This document shows positions 16,461 to 24,326 of a stretch of DNA of 64,000 bases, in pieces (the first letter of the stretch is position 1; every line of letters begins with the position of its first letter). The notes below the pieces were generated by a model. That model was not told the DNA's origin. It worked only from the letters and a program-made list of their open reading frames with translations, and searched no databases. The stretch lies in NCBI GenBank assembly GCA_963660435.1, contig CAVKYI010000001.1:186001-250000 (forward strand). Reading direction: 5' to 3'. Both the position numbers and the translations under genes were made by a program. The DNA comes from Hallerella sp963660435 (GTDB lineage: Bacteria > Fibrobacterota > Fibrobacteria > Fibrobacterales > Fibrobacteraceae).

Positions 16461-16856
16461 TTAGGCGATTGTCATCAGGATCTGCCCTTCCGAGACGGAT
16501 TCCTGTTCCTTGACCGCGATAGACGCAACGGTTCCGTCGCAGGGGCAAACGATTGAATTTTCCATTTTCATCGCTTCGAGAACGGCGACTTCCTGGTTCA
16601 TCTTGACCGTATCGCCAACCTTGACCTTGAGCTTGAAAACGATTCCCATCATGGGGCTTGGAACCGGCGTTCCGTTTGCTGGCGCCGCAGGTGCCGCAAC
16701 CGGTGCCGCGGGAGCCGTGGAAACTGCCGGAGCGCGGACGGCTGCCGGAGCCACCGAGACGGGTGCCGCAACCTGCGCTGCCTGGTTGTTGTCGAGAACT
16801 TCGACTTCGACGTCGTAGCTCTTGCCTTCGAAAGTGATGCGGATGGTCTTTTTCAT
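16461..16856 (-). CDS. mmdC: Biotin carrier subunit of methylmalonyl-CoA decarboxylase
   Basis: A 131-aa protein: a short N-terminal region, an Ala/Pro-rich flexible linker (about residues 30-62), and a biotinyl domain with EAMKMEN, where Lys97 receives biotin. It carries carboxyl groups from the alpha subunit to the membrane beta subunit. The start at 16856 is chosen over an upstream frame extension that overlaps the gamma-subunit gene and reads as unlikely sequence. Spacing is 12 bp to mmdB and 20 bp from the preceding gene. Confidence 0.93.
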   Translation of the reverse strand: MKKTIRITFEGKSYDVEVEVLDNNQAAQVAAPVSVAPAAVRAPAVSTAPAAPVAAPAAPANGTPVPSPMMGIVFKLKVKVGDTVKMNQEVAVLEAMKMENSIVCPCDGTVASIAVKEQESVSEGQILMTIA

Positions 16857-16876
16857 TGTAGTAGTCCTGCTTTGGC

Positions 16877-17659
16877 TTAAAGCCCGTTGGAGTTTAATTC
16901 TGCGCGTCCCTGGGTGGTCCAAGCCCACTCGGTCGCATTTTGAGGTTTGAACTTGACGACGCGGCACGGTCCGCCGAGCACTTCCGCCGCGGCAACGGCA
17001 AAGAGAACCGCCAGCTGCTCATTGGTGAGTCCCGGATGAATGTCAAGGGCGGAAACCGCCGCGATGCCGAGAAAGGCCTGGAGCTGTCCATTGGTAAAAC
17101 CGGGGTGGACGCTTGGCGCATTCGGATCGAGAGTGCATCTTGCGGGGGGAGGCGTCGTCAGTTTTTCCGCAGAGCCATCCGGTTGCGCCTTCGGCTTCGA
17201 AAAGCGCGGAAGGATGACCTTGTTTACGAGGAAGTTCATCAGATAGGAAAGGATGCAGAGCCCGATGATGACAATCATCACGATGATGAGACCCGTTGCC
17301 TGGAATTCGACCAGCTTTCCCAGGGTGAACTTTTCCGTCGTCCCCTGCTCGGTAACGTATTCCGAACCGATCTTCGCCTTCGCGATTGGAATGTGCTGGT
17401 TCCCTGCGACGTTCGCGAGGCTGTCTTGCCGGGCGTTCGCTTCGCGGGACTCCGCGTTCGTCTTGTAGAGAACCGTCACCTTGTGCCCGGATTCGTAGAT
17501 CTGAAGCACTGTCGAATCGGGCATCAGCTGGAGCTGCTTGGCGATAGGACTGCCGATCGAGTCGGGAAGGTTTGCCAGCTGTTCCTTGAAACGGGCAGGA
17601 ACGGGATATGGACCGGCGGAAAGCGGCTGCGCGCTGCCGAGTTGTTCTGTTGTTGTCAT
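16877..17659 (-). CDS. Decarboxylase gamma/delta-type membrane subunit with duplicated C-terminal motif
   Basis: A 260-aa protein with one clear membrane helix (about residues 119-142). Ahead of it lies a 118-residue polar region unusual for the short OadG/MmdD family. Behind it a Pro-rich linker leads to two copies of the same motif: HPGFTNGQLQAFLGIAAVSA at 185 and HPGLTNEQLAVLFAVAAAEV at 208, 23 residues apart. The end (CRVVKFKP...W..QGR) is like the delta/epsilon subunits of methylmalonyl-CoA decarboxylase. It probably anchors the alpha subunit and biotin carrier to the beta subunit. Its ATG overlaps the mmdA stop by 4 bp (ATGA). Confidence 0.8.
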   Translation of the reverse strand: MTTTEQLGSAQPLSAGPYPVPARFKEQLANLPDSIGSPIAKQLQLMPDSTVLQIYESGHKVTVLYKTNAESREANARQDSLANVAGNQHIPIAKAKIGSEYVTEQGTTEKFTLGKLVEFQATGLIIVMIVIIGLCILSYLMNFLVNKVILPRFSKPKAQPDGSAEKLTTPPPARCTLDPNAPSVHPGFTNGQLQAFLGIAAVSALDIHPGLTNEQLAVLFAVAAAEVLGGPCRVVKFKPQNATEWAWTTQGRAELNSNGL

Positions 17660-19209
17660 AGCGGGCTTAATCCATGTTTTTTGTTAGGACGTTTTACGCG
17701 CTTCGAGAGGAGAGTTCTCAAGGCGAGCGAAATTCTTGAACGGGTTTCTGCGGGGTTGATGACATCGGTGATGATGCCGGACTCCGCGGCCTGGTAAGGC
17801 TTGGAGAACTTTTCGCGGTAGTCGGCGACGAGCTTCCTGTAAAGAGCGTCCTTGTCTTCCGCCGCGGCGAGTTCCTTCTTGTAGATTATCTTGGCTGCGC
17901 CTTCGGCTCCCATCACGGCGATTTCCGCAGTGGGCCAGGCATAGACGACGTCTCCGCCTAGATCCTTGGACGCCATGGCGATATAGGCTCCACCGTAAGC
18001 CTTGCGCATGATGACCGTGACAAGCGGGACCGTGCAGCTCGCGTAGGCATAGAGCATCTTCGCTCCGTGGCGGATGATCCCCCCGCGTTCCTGGGCGAGA
18101 CCCGGCATAAAGCCCGGGACGTCGGTAAGCGTTACGATGGGAATGTTGAACGCGTCGCAGAACATGACGAATTCCGCGCCCTTGTCCGAAGAATCGATGT
18201 CGAGACATCCGGCCTTGAACTTAGGCTGGTTTGCGACGATGCCGACGACCATGCCGTTGATCCGTGCAAAGCCCACGACCAGGTTCTTTGCGAAATCCCG
18301 CTTGACTTCGAGCCATTCTCCCGGATCGACGAGACGTTCGATGACCTGGTACACGTCGAGCGGATGGTTCCCGTCTTCGGGAATGATTTCGTTCATTCCG
18401 AAATCGTCTTCGAGGGAAATGTCGGTTAGTTTGTGCGGAGGCGGCTCCATGTTGTTCGACGGCAGGAAGCTCAGAAGCTTCTTGATTATCTGCGCGGCGT
18501 GCCTATCGTCGTTTGCGACAAAGTGGATGTTGCCGGAGACCGTCGCATGGGCATTTGCCGTGGCGAACTTGTCTAGCGGAGCTTCTTCCCCGGTCGAGGC
18601 CTTGATCACCTGCGGACCGCAGATGAACATGTTCGAATTGTCCTTGAGCTGAATACAGAAATCCATGAGCGCCGGGCTGTAGGAAGCTCCCCCTGCGCAA
18701 GGGCCCGCGATGACCGCTATCTGAGGAACGACTCCCGATGCGAGAACGTTCGCCCGGAACACCTTGCCGTAACCGGCGAGGCTTTTCACGCCTTCCTGGA
18801 TACGCGCTCCGCCGGAATCGTTTACGCTGATAATCGGCGTGCCGAGTTCTATGGCGCGTTGCATCGCTTCGGACATTTTCTGGGCGTGGCGGCTGCCAAG
18901 CGAACCTCCGCTCACCATGAAATCCTGGGAAATGACGGTCACCGGACGTCCATCGACGTTGCCTACGCCCGTGACGACACCGTCGCCGGCGAGCCGCTTC
19001 TTTTCGAAACCGAAACCGCGGACATCGTGATCGACATGCATGCCCGCTTCCTGGAACGATCCCGCATCGACTATTTCGTCGATGCGTTCGCGGGCGGATA
19101 GGAGCCCTTTCGCATGGCGGGCTTCGAGCTTGTCCGGACTGGAGCCGGAGGAAAGGGCGAACTTGCGACGTTCTTCTAGCTGGTCGAGTAATTCTTGTCT
19201 AATAGCCAT
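17656..19209 (-). CDS. mmdA: Methylmalonyl-CoA decarboxylase alpha subunit (carboxyltransferase)
   Basis: Transfers the carboxyl group of methylmalonyl-CoA to biotin. It is 517 aa with the two crotonase-like halves of the acyl-CoA carboxyltransferase family: GGSLGSRHAQK, NDSGGARIQEG and GPCAGGASYSPA in the N-half, and FMPGLAQERGGIIRHGAK and AYGGAYIAM in the C-half. The family includes propionyl-CoA carboxylase beta; the neighbouring Na+-pump subunits favour the decarboxylase. The start at 19209 follows an AAGGAAT site; the upstream ATG at 19260 is rejected. A TATTTTGC element at 19244-19251 gives the gene a possible promoter of its own. Confidence 0.92.
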   Translation of the reverse strand: MAIRQELLDQLEERRKFALSSGSSPDKLEARHAKGLLSARERIDEIVDAGSFQEAGMHVDHDVRGFGFEKKRLAGDGVVTGVGNVDGRPVTVISQDFMVSGGSLGSRHAQKMSEAMQRAIELGTPIISVNDSGGARIQEGVKSLAGYGKVFRANVLASGVVPQIAVIAGPCAGGASYSPALMDFCIQLKDNSNMFICGPQVIKASTGEEAPLDKFATANAHATVSGNIHFVANDDRHAAQIIKKLLSFLPSNNMEPPPHKLTDISLEDDFGMNEIIPEDGNHPLDVYQVIERLVDPGEWLEVKRDFAKNLVVGFARINGMVVGIVANQPKFKAGCLDIDSSDKGAEFVMFCDAFNIPIVTLTDVPGFMPGLAQERGGIIRHGAKMLYAYASCTVPLVTVIMRKAYGGAYIAMASKDLGGDVVYAWPTAEIAVMGAEGAAKIIYKKELAAAEDKDALYRKLVADYREKFSKPYQAAESGIITDVINPAETRSRISLALRTLLSKRVKRPNKKHGLSPL

Positions 19210-19243
19210 TTCGAGATTCCTTTGTAAAACTATGTTGCGCGTT

Positions 19244-19251
19244 GCAAAATA
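19244..19251 (-). promoter_or_regulatory. -7-like element TATTTTGC before mmdA
   Basis: Lies 34 bp upstream of the mmdA ATG, in the short gap after the CoA-transferase gene. Confidence 0.4.
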
Positions 19252-19269
19252 GAATTCCAAAGACCTTCG

Positions 19270-20760
19270 TCAATCCTTCATGGTTCCTGTCGAAAGAAAT
19301 TTCAGATGCATATTGAACGCTCGGTCAAGAGCTATCGGAATATGCCTCCCTTTCGAGGTTCCTATGCTATAATCTATATAATCGTTTAGTAAAAAGCGAT
19401 AGTCCGGGTGCGCGCATTTGTTGATTATTTCGCGTGCGCGGGTTACCGGATCGAGTCCGCGGAGGTCGGCTAGCCCCTGTTCCGTTACAAAAATGTTCGT
19501 TTCGTGGTCCGTGTGGTCGATATGTGTCACATAGGGGACTATCGCGCTTATCTTGCCGCCCTTTGCCGTCGAAGGCGTCATGAAAAATCCGAGGAGACAG
19601 TTTCGGGAAAAGTCGGCGGAACCTCCGATGCCGTTCATGATGGAAGAGCCGCATACGTGCGAGGAGTTCACGTTGCCGAAGATGTCGCATTCGAGAGCCG
19701 TGTTCATGGAGATGACCCCCAGACGGCGGATGACTTCGGGATGATTGGAAACTTCCTGGGCGCGGAGTACGAACTTGCGCTTGATCCCGGGATTTTCCCG
19801 AAAGAACTTCCAGGCGTTTTCGGAGCACGTGAGGGCGGTGCCGCTCGCTCCGATCAGCTTGTCCGTTCGAACGAGTTCGAAGACCGCTTCCTGGATCACC
19901 TCGGTGAAAAGGCTTATCGGTTCCTGCTTGGGATCTCTCGCCATTGCCGCGAGAACGGCGTTTGCGACGTTTCCGACACCGCTCTGGTAGGGGAGACCTT
20001 TGGGTAAGCGCCCTTTCTTTCTTTCGTGGTCTAGAAATTCGAGAATGTGCCCGGCGATTGTCCTGGACGTTTCGTCTGGCTCCGTAAACGGACGGATGGT
20101 GTCGTGTCGGTTCGTGCGGACGATCGCGACTATCTTTTGCGTGGGAACCCGCACATAGTCCTTTCCGCCGCGGTCGAGGATCCGCGTGACGGGAATCGGA
20201 CTTGCGAGAGGAGGAAGCTCGGGCAAGTAACAGTCGTGCATTCCGAACAGGGAATCTCCGTAGGCTGCATTCCATTCGACAATGATTCGGTCTGCCGCTC
20301 GGAGAAACTCGATGGAATTTCCGCAGGACGAGGAGAGGCGAATCTTGCCGTCGTCCGAAATGTCCGTCGCTTCGACGATGGCCGTCGTCGGTTTCGGCAA
20401 AAATCCGCTTCGAACGAGCCTTCCCATCACGCCTAGATGCGTATCGGTGTAGAAAACGTCTCCGCGGTTGATTGCGTTTCGCAAGTCCTTGTTCGACTGG
20501 TAGGGCGCTCTCAGACGGATTGCGCTAGCCCGCGCGAGTTCCCCGTCGCACTCGTCGCCGGTAGATGCTCCCGAAAAAAGCGTAACCTGAAAGGGCTTCC
20601 CCGAATCGTGGAGAGCTCTTGCACGTCTAGCAAGGGCTATTGGAACCGCTTTCGGGTAGCCGGCGAGCGTGAATCCGGAAACGCCGAGGATCTCTCCGTC
20701 CTGGATGAGTTCCGCGGCTTCCTCTGCGGACATTTCCTTGGATGCAAGGTCAGAAGTCAT
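19270..20760 (-). CDS. Succinate-type CoA-transferase (acetyl-CoA hydrolase/transferase family)
   Basis: A 496-aa protein of the Cat1/ScpC family, which moves CoA between succinate and acetate or propionate. Motifs seen: CDIFGNVNSSHVCG, MNGIGGSADFSRN, and FVTEQGLADLRGLDP near the C-terminus. Upstream of the decarboxylase genes, the likely role is propionyl-CoA + succinate to propionate + succinyl-CoA, closing a succinate-to-propionate cycle; an acetate:succinate transferase is the alternative. Its ATG lies inside the end of mutY (11-bp overlap). Confidence 0.87.
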   Translation of the reverse strand: MTSDLASKEMSAEEAAELIQDGEILGVSGFTLAGYPKAVPIALARRARALHDSGKPFQVTLFSGASTGDECDGELARASAIRLRAPYQSNKDLRNAINRGDVFYTDTHLGVMGRLVRSGFLPKPTTAIVEATDISDDGKIRLSSSCGNSIEFLRAADRIIVEWNAAYGDSLFGMHDCYLPELPPLASPIPVTRILDRGGKDYVRVPTQKIVAIVRTNRHDTIRPFTEPDETSRTIAGHILEFLDHERKKGRLPKGLPYQSGVGNVANAVLAAMARDPKQEPISLFTEVIQEAVFELVRTDKLIGASGTALTCSENAWKFFRENPGIKRKFVLRAQEVSNHPEVIRRLGVISMNTALECDIFGNVNSSHVCGSSIMNGIGGSADFSRNCLLGFFMTPSTAKGGKISAIVPYVTHIDHTDHETNIFVTEQGLADLRGLDPVTRAREIINKCAHPDYRFLLNDYIDYSIGTSKGRHIPIALDRAFNMHLKFLSTGTMKD

Positions 20761-21811
20761 GGGCCAAAGCTAGGATTTTATGTCCGAGACTCGCAACGAG
20801 TTTCTGGGAAACCTTGTCCCTTGGAATCCACTCGCCGTCGATTCCTTCCCGCGTCTTGACTTCGGCGCAAAGGACGCGACACGTGATTTTGTATCGCGTG
20901 ATGGAATGGCTGACCGTTCCCATCAAGCGGAAACGCCCGACATTTTCGAAAGGAACGATTTTTTCGGCGATGCCGGGAAAGGCGTCGCGTCCGATGTCCG
21001 CATATTCGAACAGAGGGAACGTCAGATGCTTTTTGAGAAAAGGCGCATCGGGAGATACTTGCAGAAGGATGTTTCCGCAAGAGTCGAACAGGACGAGAGC
21101 GAATCCCGTCCAGGATTCGTACCGAACCTTTTTCCTTGGCGGGAGCTCTTCCTGGCGTTTTTCCAGAAAGGCCTTGCAGACGCCTTGAAACGGACATTGC
21201 CTGCAGACCGGATTCGTCTTCTTGCAGACGGTCCGTCCGAGTTCCATCAGAGCTTCGTTGGTGAGAAAGGCGTCCTTGGCCTTGGCCCAGAATCTTGCCC
21301 GTTCCCAGTAGATCTTCTTTTTGGAAGCGCCGTCGGTCGGCAGAAAATCCCATCCGTAAAGACGCGAAAAGATACGGATGAGGTTCCCGTCGAGAATCGC
21401 TTCCGGTCTGTGGAAGGCGAGGCTGAGAATCGCTCCGGCCGTGTAGGCTCCGATTCCCGGCAGGGCTTCCAGGGCGGATCGGGAATCGGGAAACTTTCCC
21501 CGGTAGAAGCCCATGATCATTCGTGCCGTCCGGAGAAGATTGTCCGCCCGGCTGTAGTAGCCGAGTCCTTTCCAATGTTCGAAAACGGATTCTTCGCTCG
21601 CCCTGGCGAGATCCTTGACGGTCGGAAAGTCGCGCATCCATTGCCTGAAAGCTTTCTTGATGGCGGAAACTTGCGTCTGTTGCAGCATCGTTTCGCTTAT
21701 CCAGACGAGATAGGGGTCGCGCCTTTCGTACAGATCCTTGGGACGCCAGGGAAGTTTTGCATGGTTTTCGATAAACCATTCGCAGAGGGCTTTATTGATC
21801 GATATAAGAAT
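20750..21811 (-). CDS. mutY: A/G-specific adenine glycosylase, probable ATT start
   Basis: Removes adenine opposite 8-oxoguanine. Seen: the helix-hairpin-helix region ALPGIGAYTAGAIL, the Fe-S cluster C-x6-C-x2-C-x5-C (CKKTNPVCRQCPFQGVC), and a C-terminal NUDIX-like domain. The first ATG (21688, MLQQTQV) would cut off about 41 residues that are clearly homologous (WFIENHAKLPWRPKD, PYLVWISE). No ATG, GTG or TTG lies upstream in that frame before the homology begins. An ATT at 21811 sits 9 nt behind AGAAAGG, so it is the proposed start (353 aa). The gene overlaps the glycosyltransferase end by 20 bp and the CoA-transferase start by 11 bp. Confidence 0.85.
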   Translation of the reverse strand: MLISINKALCEWFIENHAKLPWRPKDLYERRDPYLVWISETMLQQTQVSAIKKAFRQWMRDFPTVKDLARASEESVFEHWKGLGYYSRADNLLRTARMIMGFYRGKFPDSRSALEALPGIGAYTAGAILSLAFHRPEAILDGNLIRIFSRLYGWDFLPTDGASKKKIYWERARFWAKAKDAFLTNEALMELGRTVCKKTNPVCRQCPFQGVCKAFLEKRQEELPPRKKVRYESWTGFALVLFDSCGNILLQVSPDAPFLKKHLTFPLFEYADIGRDAFPGIAEKIVPFENVGRFRLMGTVSHSITRYKITCRVLCAEVKTREGIDGEWIPRDKVSQKLVASLGHKILALAHDF

Positions 21812-23198
21812 AGCGATAGACCTTTCTGTAGAAATCCCACTGCGCCTTGACTGCCTGTTCGAGCGTATAGTCCTTGCTTCGGGAGTAGGCGCTTTCGCGA
21901 AGCTTTCGGTAGGCTGTCTCGTCGAGTTTCAGTTCCGCGCATTTTTCGAGTTGGCGCATCCAGGCTTCGGGGCTGTCGCTTGGGAGAATGTAGCCGCAGT
22001 TCTTTTCGAAAACGATGTCCTGCGGCCCACCCTTGTCGCTCACGATTGCCGGAGTTCCCGAAGCGAGCGCTTCGACGACGACGTTTCCGAATGTGTCCGT
22101 GGTGCTGGGGAACAGGAGAAAATCCGCATCCGCATAGAGACCGGCGAGCGTCTTTCCGCCTTGGACACCGGCAAAATGGACTTCCGGGGCGTTTGCGAAT
22201 TCCTCTTTCAGCTCGTCAAGATACCAGCCGTCGCCGACGAACATCAGTTCCGCGTCCGGGTGCGCCTTTCGAAATTCCATCCAAAGCATCTTTAGAAGAG
22301 GCAGATTCTTTTCCTTTGAAATTCTGCCGACATAGATAAAGCGGATGCTGCTCTTCGTGTCGGAAAATTTTTCCCAGGTCCCCTGTCCGCGAAGCGTCGG
22401 GCTAAAATCTTCGAGCGGGATGCCGCGTCGGAGTATTTCGACATCCTTTGCGGGAACCTTGATGTCGCGGACGAGAATATCCCTGTAATCCTTGCAGGGA
22501 CTTATGACCGGGCGGGCGAAGTGGTAAAAAATCCGCATGAGTCCGAGGACGTAGCGGTGCATCCACTTGGCTTTTACGAGAGTCTTCGTGTAAGTGGGAA
22601 CATCTGTCCGGTAATGGCTTAGAACCTTGATCCCTGCGACCTTGGCGCAGATGGCGACGGCCCACGCTCCGGGGCTTGGCGTTTCGAGTTCTATCAGATC
22701 GATCGGGTATCGCTTGATGAGGCGCAGTGCCGGTTCGATATGCGGAATGGCGAGCTCACTGTTCGCGTAGCCGAGCTGTTCCATGCTGAAAATGCGCGGC
22801 AAGAGGATTACGTAGCTGTTTTCGACGACGCCGTACGGTCGCGTGTTGAATGCGCTTCCGGCGAGAGCCGCCTTGTATCCGTTCTTTCGCATAAAGGAAA
22901 TGACATGGCGAAGGTTGTTCGCGATTCCGTTTACCTCGTCAAGATTGTCCGAGTAGAATGCGACGCGGATATCTTCGTCGGAATGCTTCTTTCTCCATTT
23001 TTTCAGGAAAAATCGCAAGCGGACAAGCGGAAACAGGTTGCGTAAAAGTTCCCAAAAGACAATTGGCGGAATCAGGCAAGTCCGCAGGTTTCCGGGTGGT
23101 TGGTGCCTGAAGGAAAAATGTTTCGGAAAAACGCTGGTAACGACCCGTCCAAAAATCGCCGGGCGAGAGTCATACTGGGAGGAATCTCTGTTTGCCAT
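21792..23198 (-). CDS. GT4 family glycosyltransferase
   Basis: A 468-aa cytoplasmic glycosyltransferase with two Rossmann halves. The N-half has DEVNGIANNLRHVISFM, typical of GDP-mannose-type alpha-mannosyltransferases. The C-half has VGRISKEKNLPLL and the donor-binding signature DTFGNVVVEALASGTPAIVS followed by DKGGPQDIV. It is likely to add a sugar to a lipid or cell-surface glycan; donor and acceptor are not certain. A TATTATTG/TATATTAT element ends 5-7 nt before the ATG without a ribosome binding site. The first 70 residues are basic and unusual for the family. Confidence 0.85.
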   Translation of the reverse strand: MANRDSSQYDSRPAIFGRVVTSVFPKHFSFRHQPPGNLRTCLIPPIVFWELLRNLFPLVRLRFFLKKWRKKHSDEDIRVAFYSDNLDEVNGIANNLRHVISFMRKNGYKAALAGSAFNTRPYGVVENSYVILLPRIFSMEQLGYANSELAIPHIEPALRLIKRYPIDLIELETPSPGAWAVAICAKVAGIKVLSHYRTDVPTYTKTLVKAKWMHRYVLGLMRIFYHFARPVISPCKDYRDILVRDIKVPAKDVEILRRGIPLEDFSPTLRGQGTWEKFSDTKSSIRFIYVGRISKEKNLPLLKMLWMEFRKAHPDAELMFVGDGWYLDELKEEFANAPEVHFAGVQGGKTLAGLYADADFLLFPSTTDTFGNVVVEALASGTPAIVSDKGGPQDIVFEKNCGYILPSDSPEAWMRQLEKCAELKLDETAYRKLRESAYSRSKDYTLEQAVKAQWDFYRKVYRYSYIDQ

Positions 23199-23239
23199 TT
23201 GTGCAATAATATAAATTTTTTTGAAAATTCGGATTTTTC

Positions 23240-23512
23240 AAATGTGAATTGTCATCTCCATATCAAGAACCTCCGCAAGATGCCGGATTCCTATTCGGGG
23301 ACGGCGTATGAACGCTTGTTTTTCGTTTAAATTGACAAAAGAGGAACAGAAAATGTTCGATGAAGCGCAAAAGGCAAAATGGGACGCCGCGGCCATTCGG
23401 GACTACGCCATCAAGAGCGGGCGGAAAGAAGGGCGAGACGAAGGTTTTAAAGAAGGTCTCGCGAAGGGCATGGAAAAAGGAATCCAGAATGGTATCAAAA
23501 AGGGAATCCCGG
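23240..23512 (+). pseudogene. Remnant of a Rpn-type PD-(D/E)XK nuclease/transposase gene
   Basis: Two adjacent frames hold the C-terminal part of this family. One reads HIKNLRKMPDSYSGTAYERL and hits a stop at about 23330. The next frame continues LTKEEQKMFDEAQKAKWDAA and the Gly/Lys/Glu repeat tail (GRKEGRDEGFKEGLAKGMEK). The nuclease core is missing and the tail runs into a hairpin near 23515. The gene is broken and should be inactive. Confidence 0.65.
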
Positions 23513-23537
23513 CAACGCCGGGGGCTTGTAAAGCCCA
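23511..23537 (-). terminator. Hairpins after the YczE-like gene
   Basis: CCCGG-CAACG-CCGGG and GGGCT-TGTAA-AGCCC follow the stop at 23544 on the minus strand. The T-tract is weak. Confidence 0.4.
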
Positions 23538-23543
23538 AGTCGC

Positions 23544-24239
23544 TTACGCATTTGCGGGAAGGGCGTCTTCGTCGTCTTCCATGTCATCGTCGCGAGACAG
23601 CAGGTCGTCGCGCCAATTCCCGAAATGCCTGTTCACGAATCCTAGTACGATCCCGACAAGAAAAGCCGCGATAACGGTTCCGAAGCCGACACTTCCGAAC
23701 GAATGCAGAAGCAAGGCGCATACGCCAAGCGAAATCAGGACCATGGAAATGTCGAACCCGATTTTCACCTTGTGAAACTTGATGCCGGATATCCTGGATA
23801 CCGCCATCATGGCGCCTTCTCCGGCAAGCGGCATCACGTTTGCCGGCATATAGAAGAATATTCCGACAGCGACAAGGATGACGCTGACAAGGGCGAAGGC
23901 TACCCGAATTCCGAAGTTCTCGGGTGTGGGGAGAAAGCTCGCTCCCCAGTTGCAAATCGTGGTGAAATAGCCAAAAATCACGCCGACAGCGATTTGCAGC
24001 AAGCTAATCGCCTTGAAGTTCTTTCGCAACAGGAGAATTTGCAACAGTACGAGGCCGATGTGGAAAAGAATCGTCGCTTTCCCCATTTCGATACCCCAGA
24101 CGCATGTCATTGTATAGGGAATGCTGCTGACGGGAGAAACTCCCAAGTTGGATTTTACGGAAAACGCGATACCTGTGGTCATGATAAAGAGCCCGGCGAA
24201 GTACATGATCAGGCGGACTCGGAAATTGGAATGGTTCAA
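23544..24239 (-). CDS. YczE/YitT-like membrane protein
   Basis: A 231-aa integral membrane protein with five to six hydrophobic segments and the family start YFAGLFIMTTGIAFSVKSNLG followed by SSIPYTM. The end is acidic (DDDMEDDEDA). The family is widespread but its transport substrate is unknown. The apparent start is TTG at 24239, 6 nt after a GAGG site. A TACATTTG promoter element lies at 24266-24273. Confidence 0.75.
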   Translation of the reverse strand: MNHSNFRVRLIMYFAGLFIMTTGIAFSVKSNLGVSPVSSIPYTMTCVWGIEMGKATILFHIGLVLLQILLLRKNFKAISLLQIAVGVIFGYFTTICNWGASFLPTPENFGIRVAFALVSVILVAVGIFFYMPANVMPLAGEGAMMAVSRISGIKFHKVKIGFDISMVLISLGVCALLLHSFGSVGFGTVIAAFLVGIVLGFVNRHFGNWRDDLLSRDDDMEDDEDALPANA

Positions 24240-24265
24240 TCCTTGCCTCGATTTTTTTTCGCGCG

Positions 24266-24273
24266 CAAATGTA
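24266..24273 (-). promoter_or_regulatory. -7 element TACATTTG of the YczE-like gene
   Basis: Exact match to TAnnTTTG, with the start codon 26 bp downstream. Confidence 0.5.
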
Positions 24274-24326
24274 AAAATAAATTAGCGGACTGGCAATCTT
24301 TTCTCCGGGATCGTTCTTGGAAAATT

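Noticed and set aside
23263..23538. 91-codon minus-strand open frame over the Rpn remnant
   Set aside because: It is antisense to recognisable Rpn fragments and has no ribosome binding site or domain.
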